DNA of 38,105 nucleotides from Clostridia bacterium (GTDB taxonomy: Bacteria > Bacillota > Clostridia > Oscillospirales > Acutalibacteraceae). This document shows, one piece after another, positions 16,013 through 23,560 of this stretch; the stretch's first letter is position 1; each line of letters starts with the position of its first letter. The notes below the pieces were generated by a model. That model searched no databases and had not been told where the DNA came from. It saw only the letters and a list, made by a program, of their open reading frames with translations. The position numbers were made by a program, and so were the translations under genes. The stretch is from contig JAFTEL010000080.1 in assembly GCA_017453685.1 (NCBI GenBank), positions 1 through 38,105 on the forward strand, given 5' to 3'.

Positions 16013-17220
16013 AGCTCCATAAAACGATTATCGTCAAATCAAAGTCCGCTGACTTTTTGAACACGGTCTCCATGATCCCGAAGCGCATTTCCGAAATCAG
16101 AGCCACCTCCGCCGACCCGATCACGGCGCCCGACCGTTTTCAGGTCAATGCGGTCGCCAAGGCGCTCCATCCGCAAAAGCTCAGCCTGCGCGTTCGCAGG
16201 ATCGAAGAACATTCCGCTGACGTAAAGAGCTACTATCTCACTTGGGAAAACAACGTGCCGACCCCGTATTTCCGCGCCGGTCAGTATCTGACCGTTCAGC
16301 TCAAGGTCGGTCCTTCCCTCCTCACCAGACCCTACTCGCTGGCATCCTCCCCGTCTTCCGCGCTGCACGGCGAATATCACATCATGGTCAAGCGCGTACC
16401 CGACGGTTTCGCTTCCGGCTATATTCTCGATAACTGGAAGGTCGGCGAACGGGTCACCGCCTTCGCCCCCGAGGGCAATTTCGTTTACGAGCCTTTGCGC
16501 GACGCGAAGACCGTGGTCGGTCTGGCGGGCGGCAGCGGCATCACGCCGTTCCTCTCTTTCGCCCGTGCCATTGCGGACGGCACCGAGGATTTCAGCCTCA
16601 TCCTGCTCTACGGCGCGCGCACCAAGGATGAGATCGTATTCAAAGCAGAACTCGATCGGATCGCCAAGACCTGCGATAAGGTTAAGGTCGTCTACGTGCT
16701 CAGCGACGCGAAAAACGTCGGCGCTGGGTATGAAAAAGGCTTCATCGGCGCCGATTTGATCAAAAAGTACGCGCCCGAAAACGAACCGTACAGCGTGTTC
16801 GTCTGCGGCCCCGGCGCGATGTATCGCTTTCTCGGGCAGGAGCTGCCCAAGCTCGGCATCGCCGACAAATACATCCGCATGGAAATGTCCGCCGGCGCGA
16901 GAAAGCTCGCCGACGAGCCCGGTTATCCGACCGAGCTGCTTGACAAGACGTTCCGCCTGACCGTGATCGACCGCGGCGAAACGACGCAGATCGAATGTAA
17001 AGCGGAGGACAGCATCCTCTGCGCGCTGGAAAAGGCCGGCATCGCCGTGCCCGCGCGCTGCCGCAGCGGCGAATGCGGTTTCTGCCGCAGCAAGCTGGTG
17101 TGCGGTGAGATCTTCATTCCGCAGGGCGTTGACAAGCGCCGCATGGCGGACGTGGAATTCGGCTACATCCACCCCTGCTGCACCTATCCGCTCAGCGACA
17201 TCACACTGAAAATCAACTGA
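16009..17220 (+). CDS. Flavin/NAD(P)H reductase with C-terminal plant-type 2Fe-2S domain
   Basis: The 403-residue electron-transfer protein is built as an N-terminal extension of about 55 residues without a recognised fold, an FAD-binding FNR-type barrel (RPYS at 107-110), an NAD(P)-binding domain (GLAGGSGITPF at 171-181, VCGPG at 265-269), and a ferredoxin domain. The 2Fe-2S ligands are visible as C351, C356, C359 and C390 (CRSGECGFC, then HPCCTYPLSD). The arrangement resembles reductase components of phenol hydroxylase/CMP-dideoxyhexose reductase-like systems. Because it overlaps the CrtI-like gene by four bases, I infer that it passes electrons between NAD(P)H and that flavoprotein. A strong terminator follows directly. 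Confidence 0.9.
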   Translation: MKLHKTIIVKSKSADFLNTVSMIPKRISEIRATSADPITAPDRFQVNAVAKALHPQKLSLRVRRIEEHSADVKSYYLTWENNVPTPYFRAGQYLTVQLKVGPSLLTRPYSLASSPSSALHGEYHIMVKRVPDGFASGYILDNWKVGERVTAFAPEGNFVYEPLRDAKTVVGLAGGSGITPFLSFARAIADGTEDFSLILLYGARTKDEIVFKAELDRIAKTCDKVKVVYVLSDAKNVGAGYEKGFIGADLIKKYAPENEPYSVFVCGPGAMYRFLGQELPKLGIADKYIRMEMSAGARKLADEPGYPTELLDKTFRLTVIDRGETTQIECKAEDSILCALEKAGIAVPARCRSGECGFCRSKLVCGEIFIPQGVDKRRMADVEFGYIHPCCTYPLSDITLKIN

Positions 17221-17226
17221 TCATCC

Positions 17227-17260
17227 ATCCCCCAAGGCGGCCAACCCTTGGGGGATTTTT
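17227..17260 (+). terminator. Strong intrinsic terminator behind the redox pair, directly before the next ribosome-binding site
   Basis: A 10-bp perfect stem (17227-17236 with 17247-17256, ATCCCCCAAG and complement), ten-base loop, then TTTTT. It starts six bases after the reductase stop, and the GAGG of the next gene begins three bases after the U-run, leaving no space for a promoter. Confidence 0.85.
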
Positions 17261-17274
17261 GCGAGGAAAACGAT

Positions 17275-19152
17275 ATGTATAAAGTATCCGTACCGATCAC
17301 CACGTTTGTACTGGATCACTATGGCAGGGAAGCCGTGCTTGAGGAACTGAAAAAGCTCGACTGCGAACGGCTGTTTCTCTGCCCGAACTCCGCGGGGCTT
17401 TTCAATGAGAACCGCGCCAAAGAATTCGCGAGCCTGAAAGAAAACTGCGCGTGGTTCCAAGCGCGGGGCTTTGAAGTCGGCATGTGGATCTGGGCGTATT
17501 TTCTCAAAGGCGAATGCAGTTATATGCGCCTGACTTCGCCCTTCGGTCAAAAATCCGCCACGCAGATCTGCGCGACGGATCTCGAATACCGCAAGGTGAT
17601 CGGCAAGATTTTGCAGGACGGCGCGAAATGCGGCTTTGACCTGATCATGTTCGACGACGATTTCCGCTACGGCTTCCACGACATCGGTTTCGGCTGCTGC
17701 TGTGAAAACCACATGAAAATGATGGAAGACGCGCTCGGTGAAAAGCTCGACCTTGATACCATCCGACCGTATCTGCTCAGCGGCGAAAAGAACAAATACC
17801 GCGACGCCTTTGTGCAGGGCAACGCGGCCGCCTACCTTGATTTTGCCGCCGCAATGCGGCAATATGTGGACGAAGTGAACCCCGATCTGCGGCTGGGCTT
17901 CTGCGCGTGCATCACCTCGTGGGATCTGGACGGCACGACGCCGGATCAGATCGCGGAAATTCTGGCGGGCAAAAACAAGCCGTTTTACCGCCTGATCGGC
18001 GCGCCGTATTGGGGCGCGCTGCGCACGTGGGGCATCCGCATCGCGGAAAGCATTGAACTGGAACGGCTGGAAGCCTCCCGCCGTGAAAACAGCGAAATTG
18101 AAATGTTTTCCGAGGGAGATACCTTCCCGCGCCCGCGGTTCCGCGTGGGGTATGCCTATCTGGAAAGCTTTGACACCGCGCTGCGCGCCGCGGGATGCAT
18201 GGACGGCATTTTGAAATACGCACTGGACTACACCTCCCACCCGCAAACGGAAACGGGCTACCGGCAGGCGCATGAACGGAATCGGGAGGTCTGCGCCCAA
18301 ATCGAAACGGTCTTCGGCGGCAAGGAGTCCGTCGGCATCCGCGTTTGGGATAAGGCGGCAAAATTCGCCGACATGACCATTCCGAAAAAAATGGAAAACA
18401 CCTGCAGCATGGAGGACACCGCCTTTTCGCCCTCGATCAAAATGCTGACCTCCTGCTCCCTGCCCATCACCTACGGCGAGCGGTTCTGCGCGGGCGTTGC
18501 GTTCGGCGAGGACGTGAAAGCCGTGCCGAAAGACAAGCTCTCAAGCGGGCTGATCCTCGATCTGCGGGCGTGTGAGCTGCTCATGGAGCAGGGCGTCGAC
18601 GTGGGGATCGTAAAGATCGGAGAAGACAAACAGGCGGACAGGGAACACGTTTTGTCGGACGGCAATTACGTGGCGCTCGACGGGGAATCGCGGTTCCGCG
18701 TTGTGGAACCGCAGCCGGACGCGGTAATCGAAACCGCGTTCGTTTGCGGGGAACAGGAATATCCGGCGAGTTTTCACTATACGAACGCGGACGGGCAGAA
18801 ATTCTTTGTGCTTTGCTTTGACGGCTATTTCAATTCCGAAGCGCTCTTCCGCACCTATCCGCGCGCGAAACAGCTCGCCGCTGCCGCCGAATGGCTGAGC
18901 GGCGAAAAGCTGCCCGCCGTTTGCTTCGACAACCCCGATCTGTATCTTCAGACCAAACAATGCGGCAGCCGCTTAGCGGTCGGGCTGTGGAACTTTTCCA
19001 CGGATGAGATCGCCGAGCCGCTGGTCACGCTCCCGCAAAGCGGAACGCTGCTGAACACCATTCGCTGTTCGGCGCAGATCGACAAAAATGCCGTGCGGCT
19101 CTCGCCCCTCGCGCCGTTTGCCTTCGCGGGGTTTGAGGTTGAATTAAACTAA
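17275..19152 (+). CDS. Putative TIM-barrel glycoside hydrolase, family not assigned
   Basis: The 625-residue cytoplasmic protein has no signal peptide. The N-terminal 300 residues alternate short strands and helices in the manner of a TIM barrel, with acidic motifs at strand ends: FDDDFRYG (126-133), GFCACITSWDLDG (208-220) and MFSEGDTFPRPR (277-288). D128 or a neighbouring Asp together with E280 are reasonable catalytic candidates. The middle part looks like the flavodoxin-like domain of GH42-type enzymes (LILDLRACELLMEQGVDVGI), and the C-terminus is beta-rich. It therefore resembles GH42-like clan-A enzymes, but I cannot match it to a numbered family. The start is ATG 17275 behind GAGG; an in-frame ATG at 17248 lies inside the terminator. 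Its neighbours support a sugar role. Confidence 0.7.
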   Translation: MYKVSVPITTFVLDHYGREAVLEELKKLDCERLFLCPNSAGLFNENRAKEFASLKENCAWFQARGFEVGMWIWAYFLKGECSYMRLTSPFGQKSATQICATDLEYRKVIGKILQDGAKCGFDLIMFDDDFRYGFHDIGFGCCCENHMKMMEDALGEKLDLDTIRPYLLSGEKNKYRDAFVQGNAAAYLDFAAAMRQYVDEVNPDLRLGFCACITSWDLDGTTPDQIAEILAGKNKPFYRLIGAPYWGALRTWGIRIAESIELERLEASRRENSEIEMFSEGDTFPRPRFRVGYAYLESFDTALRAAGCMDGILKYALDYTSHPQTETGYRQAHERNREVCAQIETVFGGKESVGIRVWDKAAKFADMTIPKKMENTCSMEDTAFSPSIKMLTSCSLPITYGERFCAGVAFGEDVKAVPKDKLSSGLILDLRACELLMEQGVDVGIVKIGEDKQADREHVLSDGNYVALDGESRFRVVEPQPDAVIETAFVCGEQEYPASFHYTNADGQKFFVLCFDGYFNSEALFRTYPRAKQLAAAAEWLSGEKLPAVCFDNPDLYLQTKQCGSRLAVGLWNFSTDEIAEPLVTLPQSGTLLNTIRCSAQIDKNAVRLSPLAPFAFAGFEVELN

Positions 19153-19158
19153 AAAAGG

Positions 19159-19190
19159 AACAGGCATTGCTCGTTGGAACAATGCCTGTT
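19159..19190. terminator. Bidirectional terminator between convergent genes
   Basis: An 11-bp perfect stem (19159-19169 with 19180-19190, AACAGGCATTG and complement) is followed by TTTTTG on the plus strand and, read from the other side, by a U-run complementary to AAAAAA at 19151-19156. It can stop both the 625-residue enzyme gene and the metallophosphoesterase gene. Confidence 0.85.
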
Positions 19191-19209
19191 TTTGATTTCA
19201 TTATGCGGT

Positions 19210-20550
19210 TCAGCTGATGGTGGCGGTCAGCGGCTGAGACGCCATATCGTAGACGTTTTCGGCAACCACACTGACCTGATATCCGGGCTTGGCGCTGATG
19301 GTGAAATCGACCGAGTCAAGCCATTTGTCTTCGGGCAGCCAGTAGTTGTTGACGATGTATTCCGAATGAGTCGTAACGCCCTTGTCGGTTTTGACCGTGA
19401 TGCGGTAAACCTCGATCGGTCTGCCGTCGGTGCTTTCGGCTTTGGGGCAGGTGACAACGTATTTGTCATCCTTCTTCGCAACGGAAAGAGCCGCCGTCGC
19501 GCCGAATTCAGGCGCGGAAGACTTATCCTTCTGGTTGTCGGGCGTGTAGACAAAAGCGGCAGGATCGGTGACGTCTTCGACCAGGTATTCGCACAGGTAG
19601 ACGCCGTCGTTCACGTCAAAGCCCCTAAAGCGGATGCGGTTGGCGGCATCGACCTCGACCAGCCACGCCTGCGCGGACACGTCGTAATTGCATTCGGGAC
19701 TGCCGGGATATTCGGGGTGCTGGGTGCGGTCGCTGTCAACGGTCACTTCCATATAGCTGATGGAGCCGGTGCCGATGGCGGTGAAAGCGCCCTGCCAGAT
19801 GGAACGCGGGTCGTTGATCGGATAATGAGAATGGCCGGAGAAATCGACCACCTGCGGGTATTGTTTCAGTATGGCGTTGAAGTTGTTGGTGCCCCAGCCC
19901 TCAAAGCTGGAGGAACCGTAGACGGTGCCGCGAATGTGCTCATGGTGCATGACGAAGATCGGCTTGGTCGGATCGTCCTTCATCGCTTCGTCCAACTGCT
20001 TTTGCAGCCAGATCTTCTGACTGAGATCAAACCGCAGCCCTTCTATTTTGGACGTGGAGATACCGATAAAATGGTATCCGCCGATGACGACGTGGAAATC
20101 GGCGTCGTCGCCGGTGATGGCGCTGATCTTGCCGCGGCAGCTCTTGCCCTGATAGCCGTCGTGGTTTTTGGCCACGATCGCCAGCAGATCGGTCTCTTCT
20201 TTCAGCGAGGATTGGATCACGCCGGCAAAAGCGTTGAACTGCTCGTCATAGCCGTCGTTCGTGACGTCGCCAGCCACCATCATCGCGTCAAGCGTGCTGT
20301 GCGAAGAATCCTTTTCGGCTTCGCCGTAGCAGAAATCGAGCGCTTTGGCGATGCGATTCAGGCGGAGCGTATCGTCCGCCCCGTGAACGTGCGTATCGCT
20401 GCAGACCATGAAGCGCAGCACGGGCGTAAAGCTATCGTCAACGGTCGGCTGGTCCTTGATCTGCGGGTCGCCGGAAATATTGACCGGAATACAGAACCAT
20501 GCGGTAATGATCATGATAACAGCCGTAAAAGCGGAAATAATGGATTTCAT
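19210..20550 (-). CDS. Secreted calcineurin-like metallophosphoesterase
   Basis: The 446-residue protein has an N-terminal hydrophobic segment (residues 4-24) and the dinuclear-metal motifs of the calcineurin-like fold: SDTHVH (51-56), GD (94-95), NHD (129-131, preceded by Lys instead of the usual Gly), MHHEH (201-205) and GHSH (239-242). The last 110 residues are beta-rich and Ig-like (VYRITVKTDKGVTTHSEYIV), probably a surface-attachment or substrate-binding domain. It should hydrolyse phosphoesters outside the membrane; the substrate (nucleotide, phospholipid, sugar phosphate) is unknown. The ribosome-binding site is AAAGGGTG. It has its own promoter, divergent from the Gfo/Idh gene. Confidence 0.88.
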   Translation of the reverse strand: MKSIISAFTAVIMIITAWFCIPVNISGDPQIKDQPTVDDSFTPVLRFMVCSDTHVHGADDTLRLNRIAKALDFCYGEAEKDSSHSTLDAMMVAGDVTNDGYDEQFNAFAGVIQSSLKEETDLLAIVAKNHDGYQGKSCRGKISAITGDDADFHVVIGGYHFIGISTSKIEGLRFDLSQKIWLQKQLDEAMKDDPTKPIFVMHHEHIRGTVYGSSSFEGWGTNNFNAILKQYPQVVDFSGHSHYPINDPRSIWQGAFTAIGTGSISYMEVTVDSDRTQHPEYPGSPECNYDVSAQAWLVEVDAANRIRFRGFDVNDGVYLCEYLVEDVTDPAAFVYTPDNQKDKSSAPEFGATAALSVAKKDDKYVVTCPKAESTDGRPIEVYRITVKTDKGVTTHSEYIVNNYWLPEDKWLDSVDFTISAKPGYQVSVVAENVYDMASQPLTATIS

Positions 20551-20579
20551 CGTGTCACCCTTTCCATAAATGTGGTTTT

Positions 20580-20608
20580 ATTATACTGCATAATAAACCG
20601 CTTGTAAA
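20580..20608 (-). promoter_or_regulatory. Predicted sigma-A promoter of the metallophosphoesterase gene
   Basis: Minus strand: -35 TTTACA (20608-20603), 17-bp spacer, -10 TATAAT (20585-20580), 29 bases upstream of the ATG. It lies only 17 bases from the -35 of the divergent promoter at 20626, so a regulator bound between them could control both. Confidence 0.78.
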
Positions 20609-20625
20609 CCGAAAGCGCAAAAATG

Positions 20626-20654
20626 TTGACATCTTTCGTTTCCTATGCTATTTT
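20626..20654 (+). promoter_or_regulatory. Predicted sigma-A promoter of the Gfo/Idh-EEP-HprK-like unit
   Basis: -35 TTGACA (20626-20631), 17-bp spacer, -10 TATTTT (20649-20654), 37 bases before the ATG at 20692. The consensus -35 is offset by a weak -10, as is common for regulated promoters. Confidence 0.65.
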
Positions 20655-20691
20655 TTTCAGTGAATGACAGCCGTGAAAAGAGGTCGGAAAA

Positions 20692-21642
20692 ATGCTGAAA
20701 GTCGGTTTGATCGGATGCGGCGGCATCAGCGGCGCTCACGTTCCCGCGTGGCAGACCATGGACGACGTTGAACTCATCGCCCTTTGCGATATTCGCCCCG
20801 AAAAAATGGAACGCTACGCCGTCAAAAAGCAGTATACGGATTTTGACAAAATGCTCGCGGAAAACGAGTTTGACATCATTGATATCTGCCTGCCGACCTA
20901 TCTGCACTGTGAATACGCCCTGCGCGCCATGGAAAAAGGGATCAACGTCGTCACCGAAAAGCCGATCGCGCTTCGGGAAGAAGACGTGCACACGCTGTAC
21001 GCGGCGGCGAAAAAGCACAACGTGAAATACATGGTGGCGCAGTGTCTGCGGTTTTGGGATGATTACGATCTCATCAAACAAATTTACGACAGTGGCAAAT
21101 ACGGCAGACTGCTTTCCGCCCACATGTGGCGGCTGGGCAGCTATCCGGGCGGCGGCTGGAACCAATGGTATTATAAAGAGGAGCTCAGCGGATTGATCCC
21201 GTTCGATCTGCACATCCACGACCTCGATTTTCTGGTCTACGCGTTCGGTCTGCCGAAGGATTATCGTTTCAAACGGCAGAAGCTGCCGGAGCAGGATTAT
21301 CTGAGCGTAGCATATGACTACGGCGATTTCTTTATCACGACGGAGGCGTCGTGGTATAAGGCACATTATCCATTCAGCATGGGCTTTCGGTTCCAGTTTG
21401 AAGAAGCCGTCGTCGCGCTGGAAAACAAAGAGCTGACGATCTACGACAGCCTCGGCAACCGCATCAAGCCTTACAGCGACGATGTGACGGAAAATCAGAG
21501 CGATTTTGAATTGCCCTCCGGTGACGCTTATGCCAACGAGCTGCGTTATTTTGCCGACTGCGTCAAGAACGATCAGCCCGTTGAAAAGGTCGACAAAGAC
21601 AGCCTGCTGGCGGTGCTGAAGATCCTGAATGAAATGAAATAA
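20692..21642 (+). CDS. Gfo/Idh/MocA family NAD(P)-dependent oxidoreductase
   Basis: The 316-residue protein has an N-terminal Rossmann fold, KVGLIGCGGISGAH (GCGGISG at 8-14), the family's EKPIAL motif (89-94) whose lysine takes part in catalysis, and a C-terminal alpha/beta domain with HIHDLDFLVY (about residues 176-185), the conserved substrate/metal-region histidine. Members oxidise or reduce sugars and inositols or their derivatives; the exact substrate is not predictable. The ribosome-binding site is AGAGGT. It leads a three-gene unit, with 18 bases to the next start. Nearby glycosidase genes agree with a role in processing an unusual monosaccharide. Confidence 0.9.
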   Translation: MLKVGLIGCGGISGAHVPAWQTMDDVELIALCDIRPEKMERYAVKKQYTDFDKMLAENEFDIIDICLPTYLHCEYALRAMEKGINVVTEKPIALREEDVHTLYAAAKKHNVKYMVAQCLRFWDDYDLIKQIYDSGKYGRLLSAHMWRLGSYPGGGWNQWYYKEELSGLIPFDLHIHDLDFLVYAFGLPKDYRFKRQKLPEQDYLSVAYDYGDFFITTEASWYKAHYPFSMGFRFQFEEAVVALENKELTIYDSLGNRIKPYSDDVTENQSDFELPSGDAYANELRYFADCVKNDQPVEKVDKDSLLAVLKILNEMK

Positions 21643-21660
21643 AACCATGGGGGTGTTTTT

Positions 21661-22545
21661 GTGGCCGATTCCTTCCTGATTTCCCTCACACGCTTTTTTC
21701 TTTCGCTCTCGCTTTCATTGACTTCTTTTTTCCTGCCGTCGGGCACGGCGGAAGCCAACCCGATGCCGCCGACGGCGGACGGCGCCGATCTGCGCGTGGT
21801 GACGTTTAACCTGCGCTGCATCGGGATCGGCAAGACCTCCGTGGCTTACCGCGCGCCGCTGCTGGCGGCGCAGCTCAACGAGGCAAACGCGGATTCCATC
21901 GGCGTACAGGAAGCGACGCTGCAATGGATGACCTATCTGCGTGACCATCTGGACGGTTATGAATCCGTGGGCGTTTCACGCACCAACGGCAAAAACCGCG
22001 GCGAATTCAGCGCGATCTTTTATAAGGTGGAAAAATACGATCTGCTGGATTCCGGCACCTTCTGGCTGTCCAAAACGCCCGACGTTGCCGGTTCCTCCGA
22101 CTGGGGCTCCGCCAACATCCGCATCTGCACCTGGGCGATCCTGCAAAATAAAGAGACAAAACAGACCTATGTTCATTTCAACACGCACCTCGATCACGTC
22201 AGCGATGAAGCGAGAACCAATCAGATGAGGGTGCTGCTGGAGCAGATGAAATCGATCGCGGGCGACCTGCCGGTCGTTCTGACGGGCGATTTCAACGCGG
22301 GGAACGACTCCGACATGTATCGGACAGTCGCCGACGCTTTGCAGGACAGCCGCCTGACGGCTCGGGAGACAGACGATCAAGGCACCTTTCACAGCTACGG
22401 CGCGATCACGCCGAAGCTGATCGACTACATTTTTGTTTCCGACACGATCACGCCGCTGGTGTATCACGTGATGGACGATAAGATCAACGACGCTTATCTG
22501 TCCGACCACTACGGCATTTATCTTGATTTGAAGTTAGCAGAGTGA
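21661..22545 (+). CDS. Secreted endonuclease/exonuclease/phosphatase (EEP) family hydrolase
   Basis: The 294-residue protein starts with GTG behind GGGGGTG. Its first 30 residues are a serine/leucine-rich signal peptide (FFLSLSLSLTSFFLPSGTAEA). The mature part carries the EEP metal and catalytic motifs: VVTFNLR (N50), GVQEA (E84), FNTHLDH, VLTGDFNAG, IDYIFVS and the closing SDHYGI. The fold serves nucleases, sphingomyelinases and inositol-phosphate phosphatases; secretion and the neighbouring phosphoesterase suggest degradation of phosphoester compounds outside the cell, which is inference. It is four bases from the next start and likely in one transcript with its neighbours. Confidence 0.9.
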   Translation: MADSFLISLTRFFLSLSLSLTSFFLPSGTAEANPMPPTADGADLRVVTFNLRCIGIGKTSVAYRAPLLAAQLNEANADSIGVQEATLQWMTYLRDHLDGYESVGVSRTNGKNRGEFSAIFYKVEKYDLLDSGTFWLSKTPDVAGSSDWGSANIRICTWAILQNKETKQTYVHFNTHLDHVSDEARTNQMRVLLEQMKSIAGDLPVVLTGDFNAGNDSDMYRTVADALQDSRLTARETDDQGTFHSYGAITPKLIDYIFVSDTITPLVYHVMDDKINDAYLSDHYGIYLDLKLAE

Positions 22546-22549
22546 CAAT

Positions 22550-23284
22550 ATGATTGAGTTTACTGTTTCGATCGCGGATATTCCGATCCGGATTCAGGCA
22601 AATTATCCGCAGACAAAAGCCTTTTGCAGCCGTTTTCTGAGTGAAAAAGCGCCGGTTTTCAGCGTTGCGATCACGGAAGACGATCTTGCCAACGAACAGG
22701 CGTTCAACGCCAGAACGGCGCCGCACCGCAACCGATCGGTGCAGGAATATCCCCTGCCCTATCTGGAAACGCTCGCGGTCAGCCGAAAGATCGCCGATCA
22801 GATGCCACAGTACGGCGCGGTGCTGTTCCACGGCGCGGCGATCGCGGTGGACGGTGAGGTCTATTTGTTCACCGCCAAAAGCGGCACCGGCAAGACCACT
22901 CACATCCGGTATTGGCTCGAACAGTTCGGCGACCGCGCGGCGGTCGTCAACGGCGACAAGCCCTTTTTGAAAGTCACCGAAAGCGGCGCGTTCGCCTGCG
23001 GTTCGCCCTGGCAGGGCAAGGAAAACTTCGGCAGCAACGTCATCCTGCCGCTGAAAGCCATCTGCCTTTTGCAGCGCGACTGCTTTGACCACATTGAAAA
23101 GGTCGGCTTTGCCCCCCATCTCGCCGCCGTTCTGCGCCAGACCTACCAACCGCCGACGGCGCAGGGCATGGAACAAACGCTCGATCTGCTGACAAATTTA
23201 GCAAAACAAGTGCCGCTTTATCGCCTCGGCTGCACGATGGATCCGAACGCGGCGCTCGTTGCGTATCACGGCATGAATCAATAA
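22550..23284 (+). CDS. HprK-like P-loop kinase-related protein, function unknown
   Basis: The 244-residue protein contains the signature of HPr-kinase/PEP-carboxykinase-like enzymes: VLFHGAAIAVDGEVYLFTAK, the Walker A loop AKSGTGKT (109-116), then VVNGDKPFL (132-140) and a GSPWQGKENFG loop. It lacks the N-terminal domain of true HprK, so it is unlikely to phosphorylate HPr. Related stand-alone proteins occur in Clostridia and in some peptide-modification clusters with PqqD partners; no PqqD, precursor peptide or radical-SAM maturase is adjacent here. The ribosome-binding site is weak, and the four-base gap to the EEP gene suggests translational coupling. A strong terminator follows. Confidence 0.8.
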   Translation: MIEFTVSIADIPIRIQANYPQTKAFCSRFLSEKAPVFSVAITEDDLANEQAFNARTAPHRNRSVQEYPLPYLETLAVSRKIADQMPQYGAVLFHGAAIAVDGEVYLFTAKSGTGKTTHIRYWLEQFGDRAAVVNGDKPFLKVTESGAFACGSPWQGKENFGSNVILPLKAICLLQRDCFDHIEKVGFAPHLAAVLRQTYQPPTAQGMEQTLDLLTNLAKQVPLYRLGCTMDPNAALVAYHGMNQ

Positions 23285-23296
23285 AACAAAAATCAG

Positions 23297-23346
23297 AAAA
23301 AACACACCTGAACGGCTTTTCAGAACCGGAATCAGGTGTGTTTTTT
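23297..23346. terminator. Strong bidirectional terminator after the HprK-like gene
   Basis: A 15-bp perfect inverted repeat (23297-23311 with 23332-23346) has six A at one end and six T at the other around CACACCTGA and its complement. It ends the 20692-23284 unit and can also stop GH2 transcripts that read through the small ORF from the right. Confidence 0.85.
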
Positions 23347-23416
23347 GCTTTCAATTACCGCTGTTATCTGCTCCAAAACGACGGAAAATAGAACAAAAAG
23401 CAAAGGAGAAATCGTT

Positions 23417-23560
23417 TTGAACCGAGATCAATATCTGCGAAGCTGTATCGCCGAACTGGCGCATACGCTCGCCTTCAATAAAAAACTGTCGACCGCGCAG
23501 CGGCGCAATCTGGAGCGCGCGCTGCTGTTTTACATGGATGATCTGCGCAACAATCAATAA
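23417..23560 (+). CDS. 47-residue hypothetical protein
   Basis: A TTG start at 23417 lies eight bases behind a perfect AAAGGAG. The product (MNRDQYLRSCIAELAHTLAF to its end DDLRNNQ) is charged and predicted helical, with no membrane segment and no family I recognise. It is isolated: a strong terminator lies upstream, no convincing promoter is visible in the 70 bases between, and its last seven bases overlap the 3' end of the convergent GH2 gene. Translation signals are better than its length would suggest, so it may be real. Confidence 0.5.
   Translation: MNRDQYLRSCIAELAHTLAFNKKLSTAQRRNLERALLFYMDDLRNNQ

Noticed and set aside
19174..20607. 477-codon plus-strand open frame opposite the metallophosphoesterase gene
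   Set aside because: It is the antisense shadow of a gene with clear metal-binding motifs; the translation is rich in Val/Asp/Arg without any family pattern and has no ribosome-binding site.
23347..23416. Promoter for the 47-residue ORF
   Set aside because: AAAATA could serve as a -10, but no -35 with more than about half of the consensus lies at usable spacing.
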